DNA of 28,413 bases from NCBI GenBank assembly GCA_035505095.1, contig DATJRE010000470.1, forward strand, positions 1 through 28,413, written 5' to 3'. Source of the DNA: JOPF133 sp035505095 (GTDB lineage Bacteria; Acidobacteriota; Terriglobia; Bryobacterales; Bryobacteraceae). The notes beneath the pieces were generated by a model. It was given only the letters and a program-made list of their open reading frames with translations, was not told where the DNA came from and ran no database searches. Within the stretch, counting starts at the first letter, position 1. Each line of letters opens with the position of its first letter. Positions 1 to 7,505 of the stretch are shown piece after piece. Both the position numbers and the translations under genes were made by a program.

Positions 1-1
1 G

Positions 2-574
2 GCGGAAGGCGTCAGCGAACTTCTAAAAGCCGGCCAGCCGTTCACCCGCCAGAATCTGGAGAATGCCTACGTTGCCCGGCGCCGCGCGAGTTGGGTGGAT
101 CAAGAGGCGCGCATCGCCGGGCGGGCGCGCGATGGATTCCACAAGGGGTTTTTCCGCGGCCTGGCCGGAATGGCGCTGGCCGGGTTTTCGGGCGGGCGAT
201 TGGGTATGGGAGGCAGGCCGCAGCCGATCCCGGCGCCGGTTCCCGATGAGGCGTCGCGCTGGCCCGAAATCCCCTACGACGGCCAATTGCTGGTGAGCCA
301 TCAGGACGCCCTGCTGATGGGCGGCAAAGTGCAAGCGCCTCCCGGATTTGCCGACCACGTGCGCTTCCTCAATCCCGCCGTGTGCGCGAAATGCGCGACC
401 CGGCTATGCAGCCAGATGTGCTCCGGCCAGGCGATCGCCGCCGGAGACGCCAACGGCGCGCCGTCATTCGATCGCGAAAAGTGCGTGCATTGCGGCGCCT
501 GTCTGTGGAACTGCCCGGACGGCGTGCTGGCGTTCGAGGCCGGCGCTGGCGGATTGCACTCCAACGAGAACTGA
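2..574 (+). CDS. ETF-quinone oxidoreductase / FixC-like protein with C-terminal ferredoxin domain (5' partial)
   Basis: The reading frame is open from the first bases of the window, so the N-terminal FAD-binding part is missing and only about 190 residues are visible. The visible part resembles the C-terminal third of the FixC/ETF-QO family: a helical segment (LENAYVARRRASWVDQEAR) and then a ferredoxin-like end. That end has eight cysteines, as C-x2-C-x4-C-x3-C and later C-x2-C-x2-C-x3-C, enough for two [4Fe-4S] clusters. Canonical ETF-QO and FixX carry one cluster. The family passes electrons between an ETF and the quinone pool at the membrane. The ETF beta gene starts 4 bases after the stop, so the three proteins probably form one electron-transfer module. 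Whether it runs as ordinary ETF-QO or as a bifurcating FixABCX complex cannot be told from this fragment. Confidence 0.75.
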   Translation, partial: AEGVSELLKAGQPFTRQNLENAYVARRRASWVDQEARIAGRARDGFHKGFFRGLAGMALAGFSGGRLGMGGRPQPIPAPVPDEASRWPEIPYDGQLLVSHQDALLMGGKVQAPPGFADHVRFLNPAVCAKCATRLCSQMCSGQAIAAGDANGAPSFDREKCVHCGACLWNCPDGVLAFEAGAGGLHSNEN

Positions 575-578
575 ACTC

Positions 579-1385
579 ATGTCCATTCCGATTGTAGTTT
601 GCGGGACGCTGGTTCCCGATCCCTTGCAGACGCTGGAGCCGGTTGCGGGCCTCGGCCTGCCGGGCTTGCGCAATGAAGCCATGTTGCCGGTAGTGCTGGA
701 TCCGTGGGCCGCCCACGCGCTGTATGAGGCCGCCGCGCTGGCCAAGGCGAACGCGGGCAGCAAAGTGTGGCTGGTGAGCCTCGGTCCCAAGGCCAAGCTG
801 CAACAGATGATGATGACCGTGGCGCAGAAGGCCCCGTTCGAGCTGGTGGCGCTGGATGGCCCGGCGTCCGGCTTCGGCGATTCCTTCGCCACGGCTGAGG
901 CGCTGGCTGAGGCAATCGCCGGCATCGCTGGGTTGGATCGCGGGCGCATGCTGCTGTTTGGCGGGTGGGAATCGGCATCGCGCGGCGCCGGCTCCACGCT
1001 GCAGATCGTGGGCGAGCGACTGGGGATCACCGAGCAATTCCTCGGTGTGGACCGCCTGACGGTGCGGCCGGACGGGTCGATGGAGATCCTGGAGCGCGTG
1101 GAGGGCGGCCAGCACCAGGTGTCGATCTTGTCCGGGCCGCCGGCGGTGCTGGGTTGGGCCACCGGGTACCTGCCGGAGCCGCGCAACAATCCGCAGGTGG
1201 GCATGGCCAACATGCGCCTGGTGATGCCGGCGCTGCAAAAGGCCAGGCCGGCGTCCATCGCCAACGCGGGACTGTGCTATCAATCCGTTGCGCTGCCGCC
1301 GCAGCGGCGCGAGACGCGCATCGTGAAAAATATGCCGGCTGAAGAGATCGCGCGCGAGATCGTGGCCTGGATGGGCAACGAGTGA
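579..1385 (+). CDS. etfB: Electron transfer flavoprotein beta subunit
   Basis: A 268-residue protein, close to the usual 250-265 of EtfB/FixA. It has the family's fold markers: an N-terminal Rossmann strand, a region corresponding to the ETF beta AMP/FAD-binding loop (KVWLVSLGP, FGDSFATAEALAEAI), and a C-terminal segment with MANMRLVMPALQKARP where typical EtfB has a similar 'prnmkA' stretch. It would pair with the alpha subunit encoded next to form a cytoplasmic flavoprotein that collects electrons from a dehydrogenase. The ATG at 579 is preferred because the frame upstream of it only overlaps the preceding gene. The gene lies 4 bases behind the FixC-like gene and ends 14 bases before the alpha subunit start. 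The partner dehydrogenase is not in the window. Confidence 0.85.
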   Translation: MSIPIVVCGTLVPDPLQTLEPVAGLGLPGLRNEAMLPVVLDPWAAHALYEAAALAKANAGSKVWLVSLGPKAKLQQMMMTVAQKAPFELVALDGPASGFGDSFATAEALAEAIAGIAGLDRGRMLLFGGWESASRGAGSTLQIVGERLGITEQFLGVDRLTVRPDGSMEILERVEGGQHQVSILSGPPAVLGWATGYLPEPRNNPQVGMANMRLVMPALQKARPASIANAGLCYQSVALPPQRRETRIVKNMPAEEIAREIVAWMGNE

Positions 1386-1387
1386 TT

Positions 1388-1393
1388 GGGGAA
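1388..1393 (+). promoter_or_regulatory. Shine-Dalgarno site deciding the ETF alpha start
   Basis: GGGGAA lies 6 bases before the ATG at 1400. The alternative in-frame GTG at 1382 overlaps the end of the beta-subunit gene and has no comparable site, so 1400 is taken as the start. Confidence 0.6.
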
Positions 1394-1399
1394 AATAAC

Positions 1400-2455
1400 A
1401 TGGAGAAGATTCTGTTTCTGGCGCACGCGGATCTGGACCAGGCCGCGCTCGAGGCGCTGGCGGCGGCGTGTTCCCTGGTTGGCGAACTCCAGGGCGAGTG
1501 GACCGTCGGGCTGGTCGGGCCGGGCGCGGCGGAGGCCGCCGGCCGGATTGCCGGATGCGGCGCGGCGCGCTTCCTTACGGTGGAAGGCGAGGCTTTCGCG
1601 CAGCCCCGCTATGCCACCGACGCGGCGGCGGCGGAGGCTCTGGCGCGCGAGTCGGGCGCCAGTCTGATTCTGGCGGCGCATACCTCGCGATGGGCGCGCG
1701 CCCTGCCCGGAGTGGCGGCCCGCTTGCACGGCCGCATCGACACCCATGTCACCCGCATCGCCGAAGTCAACGGCGTTCCCGCGGTGGCGCGCTGGTTCTA
1801 CCGGCAGCGCATGGAGGGCGTGCTGACGCGCTCCGGGCGTCCCTGGTTGGTGCTGCTGGAACCGGGCTGCGGCGCGGCGTGGGTTGGCACGGCCGGAAGT
1901 GCCTCCGTGGAGAGTGTCGCGGCCGAGCCGGCATCGCGCAGCACGGTCATCGGCCGGCGCGCTCCGCAGGCGGGCGAGCAGACCATCCGCCCTGACGCCG
2001 GGCTGTTGTTCGTGGCCGGCGCCGGCTGGACCAAAAAGCAGGCCGATGGCGCGGCGCATCCGCAAGAGGCCGGGCAGTTGATCCTGGACTTCCTGCGGGC
2101 TTCCCGGGCTTCGCTGGGCGGCAGCAAATCGCTGGTCGATCTGAGCGGCGAGGGGCAGGCGGTGCTCCCCTTCATGAGCCACCTCAATCAAATCGGCCAG
2201 ACCGGTTCGGCCCCGCGGCATCCCAAGGGCCTCTCTACCTGCTGCCATGGCGAGGAGCCGCACGTGGTCGGCTGGCGATTCATCACCGAGCGCCGGGCCA
2301 TCAACCTCGACCCCAACTGCGGCTGGGCACGCGGCAAAGCGGACGTCCTGTATGTGGCGGACGCGTTCCAGGTGATGGAACACCTCAACCAGCTCGTGGG
2401 CCGCTGTAGGTCTCCGGCCGAGGACGTGAGACAGCGCCAATCGACGGCGGGCTGA
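1400..2455 (+). CDS. etfA: Divergent electron transfer flavoprotein alpha subunit
   Basis: A 351-residue protein in the position of EtfA/FixB. The N-terminal half is a normal ETF domain (MEKILFLAHAD, then an ESGASLILAAHTSRWARALPG-like region). The C-terminal FAD domain keeps IGQTG (residues 265-269) and an INLDP stretch. The GISGA-QH segment that follows in ordinary EtfA and contacts FAD is replaced by a stretch with CCHGEEP at about residues 281-287. No alternative frame restores the standard motif and the frame stays open to the end, so this looks like a family variant rather than a frameshift. The last 25 residues are probably a disordered tail. It would dimerise with the upstream beta subunit. 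The next gene begins 123 bases later, so transcription may continue into it or restart. Confidence 0.75.
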   Translation: MEKILFLAHADLDQAALEALAAACSLVGELQGEWTVGLVGPGAAEAAGRIAGCGAARFLTVEGEAFAQPRYATDAAAAEALARESGASLILAAHTSRWARALPGVAARLHGRIDTHVTRIAEVNGVPAVARWFYRQRMEGVLTRSGRPWLVLLEPGCGAAWVGTAGSASVESVAAEPASRSTVIGRRAPQAGEQTIRPDAGLLFVAGAGWTKKQADGAAHPQEAGQLILDFLRASRASLGGSKSLVDLSGEGQAVLPFMSHLNQIGQTGSAPRHPKGLSTCCHGEEPHVVGWRFITERRAINLDPNCGWARGKADVLYVADAFQVMEHLNQLVGRCRSPAEDVRQRQSTAG

Positions 2456-2578
2456 ACCTGTTCGGCGGTGTCTGGGAGTGCACGACAACCCGAATCTGCC
2501 ACCGAACCGGCTTGTGCCAGCGGAGAAACAAAATCCGGCTCCGTCGCCAAGAAGCTGTGTAACCGTGATATAAATTGC
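2456..2578 (+). other. Gap between the ETF genes and the methyltransferase genes
   Basis: This is the only sizeable gap inside the first operon. I see no gene in it. It contains a weak inverted repeat (GTTCGG at 2460-2465 with CCGAAC at 2502-2507) with no T-run, and an AT-rich TATAAA at 2569-2574 just before the next start. It may hold an internal promoter. Confidence 0.4.
2569..2574 (+). promoter_or_regulatory. Candidate -10 element (TATAAA) for the methyltransferase operon
   Basis: TATAAA stands out in a GC-rich context. It lies 4 bases before the GTG at 2579 and 7 before the TTG at 2582. If used, transcription would begin at or near the start codon and give a leaderless message, which would also explain the absence of a clear Shine-Dalgarno site. 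No good -35 is visible, so this is a weak call. Confidence 0.25.
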
Positions 2579-3850
2579 GTGTTGAGCCAAGTCTCCTCGC
2601 GGGACAGGGTTCGCCTGGCCCTGGAACACCGGCAACCGGATCGCATTCCGCTGGATTTTGGAAGTACCTCGGTGACCGGCATGCATGTCACTTGCGTGGC
2701 GGCGTTGCGGGACTATTACGGCCTGCCGGCGCAGCCGGTGAAGGTGCACGAGCCAGGGCAGATGCTCGGCCTGGTGGATGACGACCTGCGCCGGGCCATG
2801 GGCATCGACGTCACCGGGTTGTACCCGCGCCAAACCAAGTTTGGCTTTGCCAACACCGGCTGGAAGGAGTGGAATTTCCGCGGCCTGCAGGTGCTGGTGC
2901 CGGCGGATTTTCGCACCCGCACCGGGCCCGAAGGCGAGATCCTGATCTATCCGCAGGGCGATGAGACGGCAGCGCCCAGCGGGCGGATGCCCACGGGCAG
3001 CGCCTTTTTCGATGCCATTATCCGGCAGCCGGAGATCCACGACGAGAAGCTCGATCCGGCGGACAACCTGGAGGAATTCGGCGCCATCGCCGAAGCGGAC
3101 CTCGACCACATCGAACACCTGGCCCGCGCCGCTTCCGCTTCCGGCTACGCCGTGGCGGCGGGTTTCGGAGGCACCTCGTTCGGCGACGTGGCCCTGGTTC
3201 CCGGCACGTCGCTGAAGAACCCCAAGGGGATTCGCGACGTGGCGGAGTGGTACATTTCCACGCGCACGCGCCGCGCCTACATCCACCAGGTCTTCGACCG
3301 CCAGTGCGAGATCGGCATCCAAAACCTGGCGCGGATTCACGCGCGCGTCGGCAACGCGGTGGATTGCGTATATTTGTGCGGCGCCGATTTCGGCACGCAG
3401 ACCTCCGCCTTCTGTTCGGTCGCGACCTTTCGGGAGCTGTGGCTTCCCTACTACCAGCGCCTCACCGGCTGGGTGCACGCCCACACTACCTGGAAATGTT
3501 TCAAACACTCCTGCGGCAGTGTGGAGCGCTTTTTCGAAAGCTTCATTGAGGCCGGATTCGACATCGTCAACCCGGTGCAGTGCTCGGCCGTGGGCATGGA
3601 GCCGGCCGCGCTGAAGCGCAAGTACGGCGGCCGGCTGGTGTTCTGGGGCGGCGGCGTGGATACCCAGAAAACGCTGCCTTTCGGCACGCCGGCGGAGGTG
3701 CGCGAGGAGGTCTTGCGCCGCTGCGAAATCTTCGCGCCAGGCGGCGGATTCGTCTTCAACGCCATCCACAACCTGCAGGCCGGCACGCCCGTGGAGAACA
3801 TCGCCGCCATGCTTCGCGCGGTGCACGAATTCAACGGAGACTCCGCATGA
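2579..3850 (+). CDS. UroD/MtaA-family corrinoid methyltransferase, paralogue 1
   Basis: About 423 residues of the uroporphyrinogen-decarboxylase superfamily. The methyltransferase branch (MtaA, MtbA, aromatic O-demethylase MT-I, CmuA) moves methyl groups to or from a corrinoid protein using a zinc site. The H-x-C zinc motif is present (KHSCGS, H310 and C312), with further conserved cysteines in NPVQCSA and RRCEIF. True heme-pathway UroD lacks this H-x-C site, and the adjacent corrinoid protein argues for methyl transfer. The frame runs up to 2468, but similarity to paralogue 2 (7502-8761) begins at VSSRDRV, so the GTG at 2579 or TTG at 2582 is the likely start. No clear Shine-Dalgarno site is seen. 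The stop overlaps the corrinoid-protein ATG by four bases (ATGA at 3847-3850). The methyl donor is unknown. Confidence 0.85.
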   Translation: MLSQVSSRDRVRLALEHRQPDRIPLDFGSTSVTGMHVTCVAALRDYYGLPAQPVKVHEPGQMLGLVDDDLRRAMGIDVTGLYPRQTKFGFANTGWKEWNFRGLQVLVPADFRTRTGPEGEILIYPQGDETAAPSGRMPTGSAFFDAIIRQPEIHDEKLDPADNLEEFGAIAEADLDHIEHLARAASASGYAVAAGFGGTSFGDVALVPGTSLKNPKGIRDVAEWYISTRTRRAYIHQVFDRQCEIGIQNLARIHARVGNAVDCVYLCGADFGTQTSAFCSVATFRELWLPYYQRLTGWVHAHTTWKCFKHSCGSVERFFESFIEAGFDIVNPVQCSAVGMEPAALKRKYGGRLVFWGGGVDTQKTLPFGTPAEVREEVLRRCEIFAPGGGFVFNAIHNLQAGTPVENIAAMLRAVHEFNGDSA

Positions 3851-4482
3851 CTGACCTGGAGAAGCTGCACGCAGCCGTGTTAGAGGGAGACTGGAAAGCC
3901 GCCGCGGCGGCTACCCAGGCTGTGCTCGCTGCCGGTATGGCGCCGCTTGCCGTGGTGAACCGGTCGCTGGTGCCGGCCATGGACGAGGTGGGCCGGCGCT
4001 TCGATTGCGAGGAGTACTTTGTGCCGGAAATGTTGCTTGCGGCGCGCGCCATGAAAGCCTCGATGGAGATTCTGCGCCCGCTGCTGGCGGCGGCACACGC
4101 GGAACCCGCGGGGCGGGTGGTGATTGGAACGGTCAAGGGCGATCTGCACGATATCGGCAAGAACCTGGTAGCGGCGATGCTGGAAGGCGGCGGCTTCGAG
4201 GTGATCGACCTGGGCGCGGATGTGGCGCCGGAGCGGTTTGTGGAGGCGGCCGCGGCGCGCCATGCCAACCTGGTGGCGCTCTCGGCGCTGCTGACCGTGA
4301 CCATGACCTCAATGAAGACCACCATCGACGCTTTCGGCGCGGCCGGGCTGCGCCAGAAGGTGAAAATTATGGTGGGCGGCGCGCCGGTTACCCAGCACTA
4401 CGCCGACGCCATCGGCGCCGATGGATACGGCGAGAGCGCCGGAGCGGCGGTGGCCCTGGCGCGCAAACTGGTGGCCCGGTGA
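3847..4482 (+). CDS. Corrinoid (B12-binding) methyl carrier protein, MtaC/MtbC type
   Basis: A 211-residue protein of the usual size for stand-alone corrinoid carriers. Residues 1-85 form the helical cap domain, with conserved PAMDEVGRRFD and YFVPEML. Residues 88-211 form the Rossmann B12 domain. The signature D-x-H-x-x-G is intact (D99, H101, G104), with H101 the expected lower ligand to cobalt. The S-x-L motif (S146, L148) and GGAPV also follow family rules. It would carry a methyl group as methyl-Co(III) between the methyltransferases of this operon. It starts by four-base overlap with the upstream UroD-type gene and ends 7 bases before the homocysteine methyltransferase domain, so co-translation of donor enzyme, carrier and acceptor enzyme is likely. 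Confidence 0.93.
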   Translation: MTDLEKLHAAVLEGDWKAAAAATQAVLAAGMAPLAVVNRSLVPAMDEVGRRFDCEEYFVPEMLLAARAMKASMEILRPLLAAAHAEPAGRVVIGTVKGDLHDIGKNLVAAMLEGGGFEVIDLGADVAPERFVEAAAARHANLVALSALLTVTMTSMKTTIDAFGAAGLRQKVKIMVGGAPVTQHYADAIGADGYGESAGAAVALARKLVAR

Positions 4483-4489
4483 GGGCCGC

Positions 4490-5350
4490 ATGAGCCGGCT
4501 TCGGGATTGGCTGGCGGGAGGTCCGTTGATTACGGACGGGGCCTGGGGCACCGAGTTGCAAAAGCGCGGTTTGCCGCCGGGCACGGCGCCGGATTTCTGG
4601 AACCTGAGCCACGCGGGACAGGTGGAAGAGGTGGCGCGCGCCTACGTGGCGGCGGGCAGCCAGGTGATTTTGACCAACACCTTTCGCGCCAACCCCGTGG
4701 CCATCGGGAGCGGCTTCGAGGCCATCAACCGCGCGGGCGTGGCGCTCTCGAAGCGGGCGGCGGCGGGACGGGCGCTGGTATTTGCCTCGCTCGGCCCGAC
4801 CGGCAAACTGCTGCTGACGGGCGAAATCGGCCGTGAGGAGACGCAGGCGGCTTTCGCCGCGCAGGCCGCGGTGCTGCGCGAAGCGGGCGCGGATGCGCTG
4901 CTGATCGAAACCGTCAGTGACATTGAGGAGGCGCGCCTGGCCCTGGCCGCGGCGCAGGCCACCGGGCTGCCGGTGATCGTTTCGTTCGCCTTCGACAGCG
5001 GCAAAAACAAGGACCGCACCCTGACCGGCGCTACGCCCGAAGCGGTTGCCCAGGCTATGGCGGAAGCGGGCGCGGATGGCATAGGCGCCAACTGCGGCGT
5101 AGGCCCGGAGCAGGCCGTGCCGCTCTGCCGGCGTTTGCGCTCGGCGTGCGATCTGCCGGTCTGGATCAAGCCCAACGCCGGCCTGCCGAAGATGGACGGG
5201 GACGCCATTCGCTACGAGGTGACGGCGGAATCCTTCGCCGCGCACTACCCGGCGCTGCGGGAGGCGGGAGCCGCGTTTGTGGGCGCCTGCTGCGGGTCCA
5301 CGCCGGATTTCATCCGCGCCCTGGTGAAGGCCAAATGCGCTGCAAGCTGA
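4490..5350 (+). CDS. Stand-alone homocysteine S-methyltransferase domain (MetH N-terminal type)
   Basis: A 286-residue protein covering just the homocysteine-binding barrel. The zinc-binding cysteines of the family are visible: C202 in GANCGVGP and the pair C267-C268 in GACCGSTP. The N-terminus has the typical ITDGAWGTELQKRG. This domain binds zinc and a thiol, normally homocysteine, which attacks a methyl-cobalt. MetH would continue with pterin, cobalamin and reactivation domains. Here the cobalamin part is the separate protein upstream, reactivation is probably done by the RACo-like protein at 6060-7505, and no pterin domain is present. The expected product is methionine made without methyl-tetrahydrofolate, although another thiol acceptor is possible. 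GAGGG sits 5 bases before the ATG. The 3' end overlaps the next gene by 16 bases. Confidence 0.88.
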   Translation: MSRLRDWLAGGPLITDGAWGTELQKRGLPPGTAPDFWNLSHAGQVEEVARAYVAAGSQVILTNTFRANPVAIGSGFEAINRAGVALSKRAAAGRALVFASLGPTGKLLLTGEIGREETQAAFAAQAAVLREAGADALLIETVSDIEEARLALAAAQATGLPVIVSFAFDSGKNKDRTLTGATPEAVAQAMAEAGADGIGANCGVGPEQAVPLCRRLRSACDLPVWIKPNAGLPKMDGDAIRYEVTAESFAAHYPALREAGAAFVGACCGSTPDFIRALVKAKCAAS

Positions 5351-6063
5351 TCGGTTGCGAGGTGCTGTTCCGCGAAATGTGCCACGCCTGCGCGCATTCG
5401 CCGCACCAGGTGGATGTGGAGTTCCTGCCCAAGGGGCTGCACGATTTGGGCGGAAAGCCGATGGCGGCGCGGATTCAGGAAATAGTCGATCGCGTGCCGC
5501 AAGGCGTCTACGATGCCGTGTTGCTGGGCTACGGGCTGTGCGGCAATGGCCTTCACGGCCTGACCGCGCGGCATACCCGGCTGGTGCTGCCGCGTGCGCA
5601 CGACTGCATCGCCCTGCTGATGGGCAGCCGCGCGCGTTACATGGAGTATTTCGAGCGGAACCCGGGCACCTTTTATCGCTCGACCGGCTGGCTGGAGCGT
5701 GGCCAGGGCTTGCAGCAGTTGACCCACAACACCATGGGCTTCGACGATTCGCTCGAAACCATGATCCGCAAATACGGCGAGGACAACGGCGGTTACCTGT
5801 ACCAGGAGATGACCCGCTACCGTTCGGAATACCGCAAGCTCACCTTCATCGAAACGGGCCTGGAAGCCGGCGGGCGGTTTCTGGCCGAAGCGGCTGCCGA
5901 AGCGGAAGCCAAGGGCTGGAGTTTCGAGCGCCTGCGGGGCGACCTGGCCTGGCTGCGGCGGCTGGTGGAAGGCCAGTGGCCGGAAGCCGAGTTCGTCGTG
6001 GCGGAGCCGGGCCAGCGCTTTGAGGCCAGCTACGACGACTGCGTGGTGAAGGTACGGGCATGA
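5335..6063 (+). CDS. DUF1638 protein
   Basis: A 242-residue cytoplasmic protein recognised as DUF1638 from GYGLCGNGL, PRAHDCIALLMGSR and the following pGTF-x5-GW segment. Its biochemical role is not established to my knowledge. Conserved cysteines and histidines (C3, C8, C16, C19 and those in GLCGNG and AHDC) suggest a bound metal or a corrinoid-related function. Genes of this family are often found with corrinoid methyltransferases, which fits this operon. The start overlaps the homocysteine-domain gene by 16 bases and the end overlaps the RACo-like gene by four (ATGA at 6060-6063), so it belongs to the same translation unit. I propose only that it assists methyl transfer or corrinoid handling. 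Confidence 0.8.
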   Translation: MRCKLIGCEVLFREMCHACAHSPHQVDVEFLPKGLHDLGGKPMAARIQEIVDRVPQGVYDAVLLGYGLCGNGLHGLTARHTRLVLPRAHDCIALLMGSRARYMEYFERNPGTFYRSTGWLERGQGLQQLTHNTMGFDDSLETMIRKYGEDNGGYLYQEMTRYRSEYRKLTFIETGLEAGGRFLAEAAAEAEAKGWSFERLRGDLAWLRRLVEGQWPEAEFVVAEPGQRFEASYDDCVVKVRA

Positions 6064-7505
6064 AACTGGCACTCGATCCGCACGCCTTCCAGAGCCTGTC
6101 CGACCGCCTGTTTGCCGCCGGCGTGGAGTTCCCCTGCGGCGGCGAGAGCGCCTGCGGGGGCTGCAAGGTGCGGGTGCTGGAAGGCCAGGTGCCCGTGACT
6201 CCGCGGATGCGCGAGGCGCTCAGCGAGCAGCAGATTCGGGACGGCTGGCGCCTGGCGTGCTGCGCTTCGGCCGCGGGCCGGGTGCTGGTGGAAGTGGAGC
6301 AGTGGTCGCCGCGGGTGCTGGCCGGCGATTCGGGGAGAGCCACCGAATCGATCGAGCCGCGCGAGGGACGCGGCGCCGTCATCGACCTGGGAACCACCAC
6401 ACTGGTGGTCGAGGTGGTGGACCTGGCGAGCGGGGAAGTGCTCCGCGTAGAGACGGCGCTCAACCCGCAGGCCCGCTTTGGCGCCGACGTGATGAGCCGC
6501 CTGGAATACGATCTGCGCCGGCCGGGAGAACTGGCCTGCGTGATTCGCCACAAGCTGGCATGCATGCTGGGCAGCGAGCCACTCCGCGAGGTGCTGGTGG
6601 CGGGCAACACCGCCATGCATCATCTCTTCGGCGGATTGGATGTGGAGCCGCTCACGCACGCTCCGTTCCTGTCGCCGAGGCTGGGCGGGTACCGGCTGGC
6701 CGCGGAGGAATCGGGATGGCCGCAGCCGGTGGAATTCCTGCCCTGCCTGGGCGGCTTCGTGGGCAGCGACCTGCTGTGCGGCATCGTGGCCACGCGTCTG
6801 GATGAGCAGGCGCGGCCGCAGGCACTTTTCGATATCGGCACGAACGGCGAAGTGGTGGTCGGATCGGCGCAGGGAATTGCGTGCGCTTCGACGGCGGCCG
6901 GGCCGGCCTTCGAAGGCGGGCGCGTGGGAGCCGGGATGCGCGCGGGCACGGGGGCCATTGACAGCGTGCACGTGCGCGGGGGCGCGCTTGAATGCCACGT
7001 CATCGGCGGCGGCCCGGCGCGCGGCATCTGCGGCAGCGGCCTGGTAGACGCGGCGGCCTGCGCCCTCGAACTCGGCCGGCTCCGCCCGGACGGCCGGCTG
7101 AACGGCGATCACCAACGCCTGGCTCTGACCGGTGGTGTAGCCCTCGCGCAGCGCGATATCCGCGAGTTGCAGCTTGCCAAAGGCGCCATGGCGGCCGGCC
7201 TGCGCCTGCTCGCCGCGGGCGGAGTGGAAAAACTCTATCTGGCGGGCGCTTTCGGCAACTACATCCGCCCGCCGAGTGCCGCGGCCATCGGCCTGCTTCC
7301 GCAAGACCTGCCCGTGGAACCGGTCGGCAACACTGCGCTGCGGGGCGCGCGGGCGCTGCTGCTGGCACCCTCCACGCGCCGCCAGCGGTTGGGCCGGATC
7401 TTATCCCGCTGCCGCCACGTGGAACTGGCCGCCCTGGCCGACTTTTCCAACCGTTTTGCGGACATGATGACGCTGGCGCCGTACCGCCTGAAAGACCATC
7501 CATGA
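6060..7505 (+). CDS. RACo-type reductive activator of corrinoid protein (2Fe-2S ferredoxin + ASKHA ATPase)
   Basis: A 481-residue protein. Residues 1-85 form a compact [2Fe-2S] domain with C26, C32, C35 and C67 or C68 as cluster ligands. The rest is the DUF4445/ASKHA ATPase fold, seen in AVIDLGTTT, DIGTNGEVV, GICGSGLVDAA and the late LAGAFGNYI. RACo proteins use ATP to reduce inactive Co(II) corrinoid to Co(I), which rescues the methyl carrier after accidental oxidation. It is shorter than typical RACo (about 600 residues) because the ferredoxin part is short and a long linker domain is absent. It overlaps its neighbours by ATGA on both sides. Its electron donor is unknown; the ETF/FixC-like module upstream is a candidate by position only. 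Confidence 0.88.
   Translation: MKLALDPHAFQSLSDRLFAAGVEFPCGGESACGGCKVRVLEGQVPVTPRMREALSEQQIRDGWRLACCASAAGRVLVEVEQWSPRVLAGDSGRATESIEPREGRGAVIDLGTTTLVVEVVDLASGEVLRVETALNPQARFGADVMSRLEYDLRRPGELACVIRHKLACMLGSEPLREVLVAGNTAMHHLFGGLDVEPLTHAPFLSPRLGGYRLAAEESGWPQPVEFLPCLGGFVGSDLLCGIVATRLDEQARPQALFDIGTNGEVVVGSAQGIACASTAAGPAFEGGRVGAGMRAGTGAIDSVHVRGGALECHVIGGGPARGICGSGLVDAAACALELGRLRPDGRLNGDHQRLALTGGVALAQRDIRELQLAKGAMAAGLRLLAAGGVEKLYLAGAFGNYIRPPSAAAIGLLPQDLPVEPVGNTALRGARALLLAPSTRRQRLGRILSRCRHVELAALADFSNRFADMMTLAPYRLKDHP

Noticed and set aside
2160..2455. Frameshift as the reason for the odd ETF alpha C-terminus
   Set aside because: The frame stays open, keeps INLDP and a plausible C-terminal helix, and the other frames do not contain the missing motif.
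1280..3826. Very long minus-strand open frame (848 codons) opposite the ETF and methyltransferase genes
   Set aside because: It lies opposite well-supported ETF and UroD-type genes. Its translation is Arg/His/Gly-rich with no recognisable motif, a common shadow in GC-rich DNA.
2579..3850. Heme-pathway uroporphyrinogen decarboxylase (HemE)
   Set aside because: The H-x-C zinc motif and the directly coupled corrinoid protein point to the methyltransferase branch of the superfamily.
6992..7501. N-terminal extension of methyltransferase paralogue 2 into the RACo-like gene
   Set aside because: The extension is an out-of-frame reading of the RACo-like gene. The ATGA overlap at 7502 and similarity to paralogue 1 fix the start.
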